Shown: one piece after another, positions 14,043 through 27,800 of the stretch
Position numbering within the stretch: position 1 is the first letter of the stretch
How the letters are laid out: each line of letters opens with the position of its first letter
Source: Serendipita indica DSM 11827
Lineage: Eukaryota > Basidiomycota > Agaricomycetes > Sebacinales > Serendipitaceae
Reading direction: 5' to 3'
NCBI GenBank assembly: GCA_910890315.1
Contig: CAJVGD010000012.1
Span: forward strand, 310,001 to 374,000
Length of the DNA stretch: 64,000 nucleotides
The notes under the pieces: generated by a model
The model's database searches: none
What the model was told of the DNA's origin: nothing
The model's input: the letters and a program-made list of their open reading frames with translations, nothing else
Translations under genes and position numbers: made by a program

Positions 14043-17000
14043 ATGCATCTGTACAACTTGACGCTCGAACATGCCTCGTCTATTACTGCTGCCGTCGTAG
14101 GAAACTTTTCGGGCGTTAGACAGCAGGAAATCCTCGTCTCTAGAGGCACCCGTCTCCAGCTCCTCCGCCCAGACCCTGCCCTCGGTAAACTCTCCACCGT
14201 GCTCGTCTACGATGTATTTGGTTCCATTCGCTCCCTTGCGGCCTTTCGTCTCACCGGCGGCACCAAAGGTTGGCCTCTTTTCACTACTTTGCAGCTCAAC
14301 TAACACTGCCGTAGACTATGCCATCGTTGGCTCAGATTCAGGTCGTATCGTCATTCTCGAATATGATCCAAAGCAGAATGCATTCAACAAGCTCTACCAG
14401 GAAACCTACGGCAAGACGGGCGCCCGTCGTATCGTCCCCGGACAGATGCTCGCAACAGACCCAAAGGGACGCAGTCTCATGGTCAGTGCAATGGAAAAAG
14501 CAAAGCTCGTCTATGTGCTCAACCGTGATGCCGCCGCCAACTTGACTATCTCCTCCCCGCTTGAAGCCCACAAGCCATCTGCCATCATACATCACATTGT
14601 AGGCGTCGATGTAGGCTTTGAGAATCCGCTATATGCTGCATTAGAGGTCGACTATTCCGAAGCAGACAACGATCCTTCAGGACAAGCCATTCGGGACACT
14701 GAAAAGGTGCGCAGTCTTCCCCATCGCCGTCATCATGAGTTAAACCCTGTAGATGCTCACATTTTACGAACTCGACCTTGGTCTAAACCATGTCGTTCGA
14801 AAATGGAGTGAGCCAACCGACCGTCGCGCAAATCTACTGGTCCAAGTCCCTGGTGGTCAAACAACGACAGGGGACCCGCCAATAACGCGAATTGATGGCC
14901 CCTCCGGTGTGCTAGTTTGTTGTGAAGATCATGTCATATACCGACATATGGACCAACCCCAGCTTCGCGTACCAATACCACGCAGAGAGCATCCACTAGA
15001 GGACGCATCTTCCCGCGGCCTTCTCATTATCTCTGCCGTCATGCACAGAATGAAGGGTGCATTCTTTTTCCTACTGCAATCCGAACTCGGCGACTTATAC
15101 AAAGTCACCCTCGAGCACCAAGACGAAGACGTAGTTGCCCTCAAGATCAAATATTTCGATACCGTCTCTCCGGCCGTCAACCTCTGCATTCTCAAATCGG
15201 GACATCTATTTGTACCAGCAGAGTTCGGAAACCATGCATTCTATCAGTTTCAGAAACTGGGCGACGATGACAAGGAGCCGGAATACAGCTCTGCCGACTA
15301 TCCAGGAAACGGCATGCGAACGCCCTCGCAGCCGCTGCCGAGAGCCTATTTCCGTCCAAAGCCACTGGAAAACCTAGTCCTTCTCGATGAACTCGAGTCC
15401 CTTGACCCCATCCTGGCTGCAAGAGTTCAAAACTTGCCCGATACCAGTCTCTTCTATACCGCATGCGGCAAGGGTGCAAAAAGTACCTTTCGCACCCTGA
15501 AGCATGGTCTCGAGGTGGAAGAAAATGGCAATTCGGATCTACCTAGTATTCCGAATGCCGTCTGGACCCTGAAGCTTGCCGAAACGGGTATGTTTGTGAC
15601 TTTGAACCAGACGTCATCTAACATTATTCAGACCAATACGATTCTTATATTGTCCTCTCCTTTATCAACGGCACGCTCGTTCTCTCCTTTGGCGAGGAGA
15701 TTGAAGAAATACCAAACTCTGGATTCTTGTCATCAGAACCCACGCTAGCAGCGCAACAACTCGGTTCAGACGCACTCTTACAAGTCCACCCTCGTGGAAT
15801 TCGGCACGTGCTCTCGGATAAGCGTGTCAATGAGTGGCGCGCTCCAACTGGCATGGCAATCGTAGCAGCAACCACGAACAAACGACAAGTCGTCGTCGCC
15901 CTCAGCTCTGCCGAGCTCGTCTACTTTGAGCTCGATTATGAGGGACAGCTCAACGAGTTTCAGGAGAGAAAGGCTATGGGGAGCACGGTGCTCGCGCTCA
16001 GCGTCGGTGAAGTCCCCGAAGGATTGCAGCGGTTCAAATATCTTGTGAGTTGCACGCCTAGTTTGTTGGCTTTATATATTAATTGTATCAAGGCCGTTGG
16101 TTGTGAAGACCAGACCGTTCGCATCATCTCGCTCGATCCAGATTCGACCCTCGAGATGATCAGTTTGCAGGCGGTAACGGCGCCACCGTCTTCAATCTCT
16201 ATTGCGGACATGTTCGACTCGAGTATCGACAAGCATCGTCCCACAACCTTTGTCAATATCGGGCTCCAGAATGGTGTGCTTCTTCGTACGGTCTTGGATC
16301 CGACAAACGGTAAACTGGCGGATACGAGGACTCGGTGCGCGCATCAAGATGCGCAAATTGTTACGCTGACCGTCTCATTTACAGGTTCCTCGGGAATCGA
16401 CCGGTGCGTCTCGTCCGAACACAGGTCCATGGCTCTCCCGGCGTCTTGGCGCTATCTAGTCGCTCATGGCTCAATTATACGTATCAAGGCCTCGTTCACT
16501 TCACTCCTCTGGCGTACGACCGACTAGATGGAGCTTGCAGCGTAAATGCAGAGCTCTGTCCGGATGGATTCATTGGAATTGCCAATAATACGCTCCGGTG
16601 GGTTATCTTTCTTATTCACCTCTGTGATGAAACAAAGGGGCCGTAAATCTCTTCAAAGAGACTGCCGATACCTATATTAATTACCAATTGTTCCTACTGA
16701 GCTCCATTCATACACCCTACGTGGTCGAATTGCTGACACATACCTAGGATCTTCCAGGTGCCCAAATTGGGCAGCAAACTCAAACAAGAGATTCTTCCCC
16801 TGTCTTATACTCCAAGGAAGTTTGTGTCGCATCCACAGAACTCCTACTTTTATCTTATTGAATCCGATCATCGTGCCATGTCGGAGACAATGATAGAGGA
16901 GCGCGTCAAAGCCATTGTTCGTTTCGTTCCAAACCCTTGTGCTTGTCTAACGTCCGGTGCAGGAAATGTCAGGTGAAAAGGTTGACAGGGAAATGCTGGA

Positions 17001-18262
17001 GCTTGACCCACGAATCTACGGGCACTTCAAGGCTCCTGAAGGAGTCTGGGCTTCGTGTATCAGGATCATCGATCCTGTCAATGTGAGCACTTCATCAATC
17101 CTGACTGATGTAGCTGACCGTCTCAAGCTGCGAAGCGTCGCGGCCTTCTCTCTCGACAACAACGAGGCTGCATTCTCCATTGCTGTTGTTCCATTCGCAG
17201 CGCGAAATGGAGAACTGCTGCTCGTCGTTGGAACTGCTGTGGACACGCATCTTGCCCCCCGATCCTGCTCAACAGGCTATCTCCGTGTCTATTCCTTTAC
17301 GGAAGGTGGCTCAGGACTCGAGCTACTCCACAAGGTGAGTCTGCCTTATGACTGTCGACATTATACTGACTAGTTTAAGACCGACATCGACGAAGTTCCC
17401 ACTGCGTTGATGGCCTTCCAAGGTCGATTGATAGCAGGCGTTGGTAAGGCACTTCGCCTATATGACATTGGGAAAAAGAAGCTACTACGCAAGGCAGAGA
17501 ATCGAGTCAGTCATTTCCCCTTCAAGGTTGCCGCATTAACTGACCTGATATTTCAAGCAATTCGCAACTGCCATTGTGACACTAAGCACCCAAGGCTCGC
17601 GCATTCTTGCTGGAGACATCAACCAGTCTATCTACTATGTCGCATACAAGGCCGCGGAGAATCGGCTCCTGATATTTGCTGACGACACCTCTGCACGATG
17701 GATCACGGCATCCACGATGCTTGATTACAACACTGTCGTAGCGGCTGACAAGTTTGGCAACGTCTTTGTGAACCGACTCGATGAAGCAGTCAGCAAGCAA
17801 GTCGACGACGATCCCACAGGCGCTGGTATCCTCCACGAGAAGAGTGTGTTAATGGGCGCACCCCACAAGACAAAGATGCTCACTCACTTCCATGTGGGCG
17901 ACGTCATCACCTCTATCCAACGCGTCGCGCTTGTCGCGGGTGCGAGAGAGGTGGTCGTCTACTTTGGGTTGCATGGGACGATTGGCATCCTGGTACCTCT
18001 TGTCACAAAGGATGACGTTGACTTTATCTCCACCTTGGAGCAACACATGCGAACAGAAAACCTGAGTCTGGTCGGGAGAGATCATCTCTCGTGGAGAGGC
18101 TACTATACACCAGTCAAAGCCACCGTCGATGGTGACTTGTGCGAATATTTTGCCAAGTTGCCTACACAAAAGCAACTGGCCATTGCAGGGGAATTGGACA
18201 GAACCGTAGGAGACGTTCTCAAAAAGCTCGAGAGTCTTCGAGTCACTGCATCAGGCTTCTAA
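14043..18262 (+). CDS. RSE1: SF3b complex subunit Rse1/SF3B3
   Basis: SF3b3 is the large beta-propeller scaffold of the SF3b part of U2 snRNP, needed for branch-site recognition. The start [20 protein letters not shown] matches the usual first lines of the family, followed by [16 protein letters not shown]. The first intron ends before [18 protein letters not shown]. Further conserved blocks include [35 protein letters not shown], and near the C-terminus [18 protein letters not shown] and [18 protein letters not shown]. The product ends [12 protein letters not shown]. The span minus about ten short introns gives roughly 1,200 residues, the normal length. It converges on the RhoGAP gene with 109 nt between stop codons. 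Confidence 0.95.
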
Positions 18263-18371
18263 GAGCAGGTACAGTCATCTAATCGGGTATAAAAGGCAGT
18301 CCTCCAAGTACATACGATACATGTAACAGCTAGAGCAACCCAAAAGAAATCTATCCAGTAGCCCAATTTGA

Positions 18372-21300
18372 TCAACGCGGTCTGCTGTTGGCCCAGGTTT
18401 GTGCATTCTCGACAAGCCATTCGATACACAATGCCTTGCCTGCCATGTCTGCAAACTCTTTCGAGCTATCTGCGGATCGCATCAACGTCGCTAGAAGGCA
18501 GTTGAGTACGACCTTTGGTGAGTTGGCAATGACTTACGTCCAAAGACTACCCCAAGATTTCGCGCACTCATAAGATTGATGTGCGAATACTCCATCACTC
18601 TGATGATGTGTAAATGGCGATTCTGGACTGCAGGGCTGACTCACCCGTGAAGATGAAGCATCAGTAGGCGCAGGGTGTGGAAATGCTCGTTTGGTAGTTG
18701 TTCGAGAACAGCTTGAAGTGCACTAGATTTGGAAGCGGCATCCCGGTACGCTGCAAGATTCTTAGTCTTCTCCCTTCAGTGGATAGTGGAACCACTTACT
18801 GGCAGCTTGGATGAAAGCATCATGGAGCTCAAACGTAAGGAGCGGGTTCGGCAGTGAACGGAAATAATTCTTGAGGACAGAAGTCACACTCGAAATATCC
18901 GTAAAGTTGTCGGGGTCAAGCAGATCAATCGCATCGTAATCGCCTCGCTCAAAGGCTTGTGTGATGGCTTTGGACTGCCCGGCTCCGCCTGTCTTGCGAT
19001 AGATACCCTCGTACTCCAAACCTATTTGTGTTCAACGGCGACGGCCATTAATGAATCAAGGAGAGCGTACCGCGAGTTTCTACAGCTTGAATGCATTTCT
19101 CGACGATGACTGGGACGAAGCGATTGTCAGACTTGGATGCGTTGGCATCTGACTGCGTTTGCTCGATCAAGCTTCTTCCAAACATAGAAGGGGCTATAAA
19201 ATCGCTTAGCCACAGAGTATCGAGAGACAGAAACTCACGTGGTGGGGATATGTCAACTACATCCTTTTCTTCCTGAGCCGGTGCGGACGCTTCACGGCAA
19301 GGAGTATTGATCAACGCTAAGCAGCGTGTATGACATGCAGTCGAGCAGTCTGGAAGCCGTGAGTATGACAGGAAAAATGGGACGGATTCAATATGAACTA
19401 ACTAGCGCATCGGAGCTGCGTTCCCCACATTTTGTCGCCGCAGTAATCGCAACGCGCGAACCGCAGGACACTTTGTTGCTGAAAGTTGTGTCGCACAACA
19501 GGTTTTGTTTTCTCGGGGAGCGGTGGCCCAGGCAATGACTGCTGTAATTTTGAAAGCTGCGAGGCGATATCTCGTCCGATAGAATTGGGATCCTTTCCTT
19601 TGAACCAGGGAAACTTGCGAAGGGTATTACTGGCCTCGGAATCCGACTTGGCTCCTTTCCGCTCTTCTTCGACATAGGTAGAAGTGGATGTCAAGGATGC
19701 AGCTGACGAAGTAGTTGAGGTCGACGAAACCGGCGTAATTTGCGGAGTACCAGAAGGCAACGTTGGTAGAGGAGTTGGTTTGCTCGCCTTGCGGTCCGCA
19801 GAACGCGCTTTAATAGTGGTTTGAAGATTCTCCAGCTGCCGAGTCATTGCCATATTGAGTTCTGATAGCTCTTCATTTCTTGATGTAAGAGAGGTCGTCT
19901 CCTCTAGGCAAAGCTCCTTGGCTTGCTTGAGTTCGTTAATCTCCCGCTCGAGTGCTTCCCGCTCCGCTATCAGTGGCTCCAAGTCACGTCGATACTTGAC
20001 TTTGAGGTTATCGAACCTGCTCGTCAGCGAGCGTGACAAACTCGTTGCCTCAGAGGGATCCTGCTTTCTAAACAGTACGCGTCAGGATCAATCATGCCGA
20101 GAGATCCGTGCTCACCCTTTCGTCTGTGACAGTTCTTCCATCTCCGCCAGGGTGAGGTCGCGTTCAACCTTGAGTTGAGAGAGATGCTTTTCCAGCCCAT
20201 GAAGATTCTCGCTCATGTCCCTGGACATCTTCTGCATCAACTCCTGCTTCCGCTGGTCTGCGGTAAGAGCAGTTAGCTGAGCATTTTGTGCAGACAATTG
20301 CAGCCGTAGTCGAGTGACCTCTGCCTCCGCATCCCGTCTGAGAGCTACTTCTTGGTCGTATTCTTCCTGAGCAACCGAAAGACCATCGAACATTCGCTGA
20401 CTGACACGCTGGGAAGTGTAAGAACGACGTAACTATAAAGGATTGGGCGCACCTTCATGCTGTCAAGTCGACCTTTCATGTCTGCAAACCTCGTTTGACT
20501 GCCTTGCAGCGCGCGAATTATGGCTTCGATGAAATCCTTGTCCAGTTTGACGGCATTTGCTCCTCGTTCATTTGCATCTTTCAGTGCTTCCTTCAATGTC
20601 CTAGCAACTAGATCGCCGGTATCAGCACGCTGTGGCATCGGGCGATTAACACTCGAGGCGACAGAGTTGTTAGAATCCAGTCGCTGTCGCGGACCTGTTG
20701 GACGAGTCGAATGAGCCGTAGAACTCGCAGCGTTTCGTGATTCCGAGGAGCTTCTGGTTGTCCGAGAGGTTTCAGAAGAATATCTGGCTCCATCAAACGA
20801 GGTCTTTGGTGGTTCTGGAAACTCCACTGGCTGGGAATGGTTATCCTTAGCATCTTCTGCCATGATTTCTGGAACGATAGTCGCGCTAGAGCTTCGGGCA
20901 TCGGGTATAACTGGATCATCACTGATTCTCAAGGCAACATTTGCAAGTGCTTGCATGCTTCGCCGACTACCAGCAGGATCTCGTAGAGTCAGAGGCGGAG
21001 GATTAGCGTCCCCGCCAAATGAAGTAAGAAGGCTGCTGAACTCTGGGTCGTCATGGAAGGTGAGCTCGATGGGTGGCAATGCCGACTTTGTTTCTCCGTC
21101 GATTGATCCGTTGACAGTAGCCTTTGGAGGAACGAGCGGGGCCTCATCATTGTCACTTTCGTCGCTTGCTCTACCACTCGCATCAACGTTGCTGGGGACC
21201 GGGGTGTTGGATCTGGATCTCTCCTTCAGACCTGCTGAATGGGGAGGATCAACTGCATGGCCATTCAGTTGTGGGTAAGAATCGTGTGCAGATGAGTTCC

Positions 21301-22572
21301 AGTCGGTAGTTCTTGATTTTTCGGGAAGCTCTTTTGAAAGCGTGGAAGAAACGCTATGAGATGGCGCTTGTGCAGCGACAGTGCCCGTGGTTACCAGGCC
21401 AGGAGATGGGACCGCAGATTCGCTGCTGAAAGCTGGAGAATAAAGGTCCGATTGTGTAGGAGAGAGCTGCTGGGATGAGTTTGGTACAAGACCGTTGGAA
21501 TCTGCCAGACGCAGACCAGGGTTGATGGAACGACGTTTCGCTGATTTGCTCGTAGGAACATTGAGAGACCCAAACTCTTTGGATGGCTCTTCCATCGATG
21601 AGCTTCGTTGAGGCGGCGCAATCATGCTGTCCACGCCGAGGACCGGTACAGTCTGAGATCGTGAAGCTGGCGTGGTAGGCAGTCGGTCTCGTCCAGAAGC
21701 GCCATTCCTTCCAGAAGTAGGCTCTGCTAGTATTGTTTCTGTCCCTGTATATTGGCCGTTAGTCGGGGTGGTATCAGGACTTGGATCTACGCCAGTTCGG
21801 CCAGCGTTCTGAACTTGTTGTGAGCGATTAAATGAGATAAATATGTCAATTAAACGCACCAAGTTGGCCATCTCTCGTCTTTCTTCTTCTTCCAGCTTCG
21901 CTCTTGCTCGTTTCTTCTTTTCGTGATGTCTTCGGCTTCGAGCCGCGCGTTCATTATGACATCCCATGCAGTAAATACCTTGGCTCGTCTTTGCGAATAC
22001 CAATTCTTTGATTCCGCGTTTGCATTGGCGACAAGTGAAGCAATGGGCGTGATACGAGTCGTCGCCTGAGAAATACCGGTATTAGTAGGAGATTATAGTC
22101 ATATGTCAAGTATTTACCGGTCATGATAGCTTCGTCGACGATGGGTTGTTTGCAAACGCTGCAATGATAGGAGCAGTTGCCACAGACGGGACTCCCATCG
22201 GACAAGAGTAGGAGATTCGTATCGGCCTAGAATCAGTGAGTCATCTCCTGCAAACTTGTCAAGGAATCGTTCATACGTTGACGCGGCTACCGCATTTCGC
22301 GCACTTGAAGCTTTGACTGCGCATCAGCGGGGATCGGAAAGAACGATTACTGAGAGTTGAGAAGTATTCCTTACCAGTCTACGTGCCATAGAGATTGACT
22401 GGTTCATGGTCGGCGCGTACGAGACTTGTGTCAGCAAAACCTCGACCAGGCGAGCGTGCAGTGCTCACCCAAAGGATACAACAATCCCCCCGGTATCAGA
22501 CTCTACAGAGAGCTTGCAGCCGCCACATAATGCGGGCTGGGGGTTTGTTGTATTCGCGGCTGTCTCCAGCAT
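18372..22572 (-). CDS. Rho GTPase-activating protein with two LIM domains, a C1 domain and RhoGAP
   Basis: A regulator expected to switch off Rho/Cdc42-type GTPases in polarity and wall signalling. The real start is MLETAANTTNPQPAL at 22572; four 5' exons must be joined to rebuild the first LIM domain: CGGCKLSVESDTGG, SLWHVDCQSFKCAKCGS, then PVCGNCSYHC. The second LIM domain follows (CSVCKQPIVDEAIMTG..HCFTCRQC..CMGCHNE). Next come a basic coiled segment, a long Ser/Pro/Thr-rich stretch, a coiled coil (about 19800-20400), a C1-like zinc domain at 19290-19490, and RhoGAP with arginine finger EGIYRKTGG and VVFGPTLMR. The layout matches fungal Rga/Lrg1 proteins with an added C1. A TATATA stretch lies near 22616-22622, about 45 nt upstream of the start codon. 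Splice joins at the 5' end are well supported by the zinc ligands. Confidence 0.9.
22375..22398 (-). other. 24-nt internal micro-exon in the LIM domain
   Basis: This exon carries the Trp-His pair and the third cysteine region of the first LIM domain (QSLWHVDC). It has an upstream AG acceptor and a GTAAGG donor. Leaving it out would destroy the zinc site, and including it joins both neighbours in frame. Confidence 0.75.
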
Positions 22573-23025
22573 TTGGGGGTCGTGGGCGAAACTCTGTTAC
22601 AGACTCGACTCCGTTTGTATATAAACGTCCCAGAATAGCAAATACGGAGCGAGGTTGGCCGTCTGAACGAGCAGCGTGTCCCCTTGACCGAACGAGGAAG
22701 AGGTCCAAGAGTTGCAATTCAATCCCAGGGCCTTTCTCCGTCCTCGATATTCCGGCTTGTTTATTAGAATACCAATCGGTTGTATATTTCCACACAGAAA
22801 GGTAAATGACAGTGGACGAGCGGCGGTATGCTCAACGACTAGGCAACTGCTACTGACGGAAACACATGCAAAGGAGAGTGAGACTGAGAGAAGATGCCGA
22901 ATCACTGAAAGGGAGAGCAGAGGGCTGTTGTAGGTGCAGCAGTCAATCAATCCAAGCAGCAACAGAAAGGAGACTACGGAACGAGGCAGACGCGACTGCT
23001 CGTGACGAGAAATCCAAGCGAGATG
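22573..23025. other. Intergenic region upstream of the RhoGAP gene
   Basis: About 450 nt between two minus-strand genes. It contains the RhoGAP promoter and the PSR1-like 3' region. Short overlapping frames are present on both strands, but none resembles a protein I know. Confidence 0.4.
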
Positions 23026-24740
23026 TTATACACCACCGTCAAGAACACCACGGACGTCTGCAACCGTTGCGAGATCGGCAAGGAACGGCGACATGTCCGT
23101 CAACTCGGTGTCGTGGGGGTCGTTGAACCAGGAAGATACAGGAACAGCATTGTTCGGATGGAATATGTAGGATGCAGGAGAATTGTCGAGGATGATGGTG
23201 TCTCCTATCGGTCTTCCAAGTTGGCTGAGATCCTGCGGTACCATAAGTATTGAGACTGACACCGTATCATTTACCGCCCACCTTGACATAATTACCCTTG
23301 TGAAGGTAACAGCTTTCTCGGAATAGCCGATGGGCGACGACTTTGTGAACGTCCAGTTTGTCGAGCACCGGATCCGCGTACTGTCAACAAAGTCAGATCA
23401 TGATCCCGTATCGATTCCGCCGGCATTACCTTGCTCAAACTGGCTGTGAAGACTACGACCTCGTACAGCTCGCCCATTCGTTTTAAGAATGCATCGACCC
23501 CCGGTCGCTTGATCACATAGACATTGTGCCATTGCCATTCAATCTCGACGGGTACGACATAGTCTGCTTGAGGAATTAGCTAAACGGAAGGTATCAGCAT
23601 GTAGCGGAAGCAGTTGTTGCAGAGCTAACCTTGAAGCTCGAGTGTACCAAGGTTTCGTCTAAGTCGAGTACAAGACATTTGCGGCCCTTGTGTGCAGGTG
23701 CCAAGGGAGGTAGGAGGGGCATTTCTTGTCCATCCTAGGTGGCAATCAGATATTGTCTATATATTTATTTCGAGGCATTGACTCACGGGTCCTATCGGTA
23801 TACCATTCCCGCCATTCATGATTAGCCGCTCCTCCTCGTCTTCTTCTTCCAAATGTCGAGCTCGTTCATCATCCGTCGCACTCGCTTCCGATTCGTCTGC
23901 TTCCAGGCCTGTCGATCCTGGGACCTGTACAGCACCAGAGGTCACGCCCTCTGTCTCCGCCTCTGGAAGTACACCTGGATGTGTAGGTGGCACCACAACA
24001 TCCACGGTTGTACCATCGGCAGTCGCCGTAGTGGAATCAGCCTTTGACGGCGGGGGTTGCGCATCTGCTGTCGAAGCCGACGCCTCTTTGGGCTGCGCTT
24101 CCGGTTTTTTCTCATTCTCCTGCGAGACAGATGTAGACAGCGGCTTGTCTTTGGTCACAAACGACGTCGCGGTAGGCGACGATTTGTCCGTGCTTTCGAG
24201 CACCGAATGTGGAGACGGATTCCAGCACGAATTGAAGAACCTGAGGATGCCATTTCTCTTCTTCGGTTTCTTCTGCTTCAATTCTGCAGGTTTTGTGCCC
24301 GTATGCGCCTTGCTTGCCGTCGCTCCGGGCTCTGAAGCCTGGCGTTTCGAGACATCTCCGTTTGTTTTCTTCGCAAACACCTTGCTGTTGAGGAGGCTTT
24401 TTGTCAGCGATGATGTCTTTGAGTGTGTGCTCGGCGCTGGCTTTGCTTTCTCGCTGTTGCTCGCCGTCGTCTCTGGCGCCGACGCGGGGACTGCCGTCGC
24501 TGCTGCTGCTGGCGCGTGCTTGACGTCTAGCGCTGCCTGTGTTTCTGAAGCCTTTGGCTCGTCTACAACCGTCTCCGCCGTCTTTGGACTGTCCGAGGCG
24601 GGCAACGCAGGCGCGTCAGGCTTGGGATCTTGACTCGAGTTCGCTTGGTCGTCCTGCGGCCGTGAACTGCTGTCCTTTGGTGCTTCCTCAGACTTGTCTA
24701 CTGTCGGCGCGTCGTTTACATCTTGCGCTGGGGAGCTCAT
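23026..24740 (-). CDS. PSR1: Psr1/Psr2-like HAD phosphatase (CTD small phosphatase family)
   Basis: A protein phosphatase of the SCP/NIF family. Yeast Psr1 and Psr2 are plasma-membrane phosphatases in sodium stress and general stress responses. The N-terminal 330 or so residues ([17 protein letters not shown] onward) are low-complexity, rich in Ala, Ser, Lys and Glu, with one hydrophobic-basic patch, [16 protein letters not shown], whose cysteine could be lipidated. The catalytic domain at 23030-23720 starts with [16 protein letters not shown], the DxDxT nucleophile motif, then [16 protein letters not shown] and [20 protein letters not shown]. The end, [12 protein letters not shown], is conserved in the family. 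Introns of about 50 nt separate these blocks. The function is inferred from the family. Confidence 0.88.
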
Positions 24741-24888
24741 CGAAGCTAACGGGGATGGCTCAAGTCCAAAGTACACACGGTCGGCCTCCGCTATTCGGTC
24801 GATGCTCACATGACGCGCAAAGAGCAAAAAAAATCTTTCCTTTTCACAACAATAAAAGTCACAGCAAACAACTGCCCCTGCGATTGGT

Positions 24889-27800
24889 CTAGCGCGTCGT
24901 CTGGCGCGCAATCCCTTCTCCACCCGAGCTCTTCCTGTTTGCCACCGACTTGAGAACCTTGCCCCATCCCGAATCGGTATCTTCCTCGTCCACGTCAAAC
25001 AAAGACCCAGTCGGCGCCGTGATCCCAAAGGGACTCGGAGGCATTCTTCCATCTCCAGATCCGTCAGAGGTGACTGAAATTCGGTCATGACTGAGATTCT
25101 TCTCCAGTGCTCTTTGTAAAGCCTCCCGCTCGGCAGGAGAGGGGGCAAATGGTGAAGAAAAGAGCCCTCGGAACCGTGGCTTTGACGATGGTGCGGTGCT
25201 CACAATCCCTGACCCATTGGAGCTTGGAGTAGGCAGAGGCAGCGATGCGGTGGAAGAAAAGGAAGAAACAAATTCGGCCGGTGGTTGAATACTAAAAGTG
25301 CCCGGACGGACATTGATCGGTGGAAGAGGTGCCATCCCGTCGTGCGTCCACAACGCGCTGCTAAGTAAGGACCGGCCTTTTGGAAGACTGAAAACCTTTG
25401 CATCCGGGTTCAGGCGCGACTTTGACGCCAATGCGGCGCTCTCAGGTGCGCTGACCGCCTGGGAAGGCATATCCAGATTTTCCGTCATCGTCGCAGATGC
25501 AGACTTGGAGAACCACTTTTTGGCAACAGACCCCTGAGGCTTGTTGCTTTCCGGCGGTTGGGAGGGCTCCTCTCCATCCTCGGGCGTAGTCTTGGATCGG
25601 ATGTGATACAAGTCGAAGGGGTCAAATCTGCGTTTCGACGTTGGGGCTGAGCCTGAGGCTGGTGTGCTCTTAGAAAGGCTATCCGATCTGAACGGCCACA
25701 TTGATGACTTCCATCGTGACTCAGACGTACTACGCGGTTCGGATACACCCGCGGGAGGTAGTAGGCTGATCGGACTCTCCGTCTCCATCGAATTGACAAG
25801 ATTGGTTGGAAGAAGACCAGCGGCCACTGAGTTAAGTGAAGAGAATGAAGCGCTCGTTGGGAGAGGTGTCACTCGCTCCCGGTCGTCCACGTCGAATGGC
25901 GAAAATCCATCGTCTCCAGGGTTGAGAGATGGACGAGGTTCAACAACGCCTGGGAAAATGGGGGGTGGAGGCGGCATATTGGAGAGCTCGCCCAACGACA
26001 GCGATCGATAGCGACTAGAGGGCACAGCAGTAGGAACTGCCGGGCTCTCTTGTAACATTGGGACGAGCTCTCCAGAGAGTCGTCGTGGAGGTTGAACAAA
26101 AGAAGTGAGTGCCTCCAAAGGAATAAAGTTGGGAAGATGGCTTTGGGGAAGACCTTGGGTATAATTCTGGACAGGATTGAACACATTCCACGGTGACTGA
26201 GAGTCGAGGGTGCCCAGCCCAATGTCCTCCATGCTTGGAAAACCGCCACCAGCAGTGGCTGTTTGCTGCATTTGAAGCGCAAGGACAAGAGCCGCCTCTT
26301 GCTGTTTCTGGTATTGTTGTCTCTTCTTCTCCACCTCTGCCTTGAGCCCGGCGAGCCGCTCGCGCTCTTTGGTCAACGTCTCTTCCAAATCTTTGGCCTG
26401 ATTGCCAAGCTCTCCAATTACGTCTTCGAGAGCCTTGCTCTCATTACGCTTCGCATCCATGTCCGCCATGGACTGCGCTTCCATGAGTGCGACCTCCTGT
26501 TGACTCTTCTGTCGCTTCTCGTTTCCGCTCTCCATCCTTTGGTGCATCGCAGTGATTTCGCTCGATAAGCGCTGTATACGATTGATGGCGAAATCGCGTG
26601 CGGTTTGAGCCGCCTTGAGTTTCTTATCGGCATCGCGCTTGCCAGCGTCAGCGTTTCGTTTGTTTTCCTCCAGTGTCTTTGTGCGCGCCTTGACGTCCAA
26701 CCTTGCGGCATCCTCCTGCTTCTTCCGATTTCGCTGCTCCTCAAGGGCTATACGCAGCGAAGACTGAGAGGCAAAAGTCTGTGACTGAAATGCATTCAGT
26801 TGATCGCGAAGCTCTTGGACTGCAGCCTGAGACTTTGCGATTTCTTGAATGATCTTTGTCACTTCCGGAGGATGCGAACCGTCAGTGGATAGTAAAGGAT
26901 CTACGCTAGAGTTTGACCGTGATTTACGCGTGGTCGAACGACCTGTTTGCGGGGCCGCAATGTTGATCGTTCGAGATCCTGCTGGAGGAGGGGTCGAGCT
27001 TCGAGACGAGATGGGTGTGACCGTTTGTTTGACAGACCGAGTGGATGCTCTAGAGCGTGTTTTTACGGCGGTTGTAGAGCATTCAGCTTGAGATGTAGTG
27101 TCGATAGTTGGGGAGGGCCGTGTGATAGGCAGGCCTAGAAGAATCAGCCATTGAAGTAGCAAGTGAAGAGAGTAACTAATCACCTTCAAATGCGTCGTGG
27201 GAATCGAGAACTTTGACATTGTAGTGCCCACTTTTAAGATCTCCTTGCGTCCCCTGGCCAGGTGCGACGTTACCCGTGTTGGCAATAGCCATGAGATCTT
27301 CGCGCAGGAATTCCAAATCTCCACCGACCCACCATCTTCCGAATGCTCCAATGTACCACGTCCCGCGAATCTTTGCCTCTTGAACGGTCGTGGCTTGCCC
27401 AGCACCCGAAGGATGGGCACTACACGTCGCATGTTCGCAGGTGGCGAGAATGCAACCAAATGGTAAAGCAGTATCGACCTGCTGGGTCACCGCGATCGTG
27501 CACACACCATAGGTCCTGAAAATGTGCGCAGGTGTTTGAAGAGAGACAGCGAGACGACTCGTGAAGTGTACTCGAGGCGGTTTCGACACTACTCTGGAGG
27601 ATCCACGTCCGAAGAGTGCGCCGGAAGCGGACTTGTATGAAAGCGAATAGCGCTTTCCCTTTGGATGCCGAATGCCGTTTGTCAACGACGTGCGTTCTAA
27701 TGACTCAAGATCAGCGCCCCCTTCAGTGTCTTCTGCGTGAAGCTTGTGCAAATGCCGCCGGAAGACCTGTTCAGTGAGGAAAGTGCGAAAGGACGCTTCG

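Noticed and set aside
22324-22405. ATGs at 22324 and near 22395 as starts of the RhoGAP gene
   Set aside because: They would leave LIM1 without its first zinc half; joining upstream exons gives a complete LIM domain from 22572.
23757-25148. Minus-strand frame running from the PSR1-like gene back into the end of the orphan gene
   Set aside because: The sequence upstream of 24740 is in the wrong frame for the orphan gene and resembles nothing; PSR1-like proteins start near MSSPAQ.
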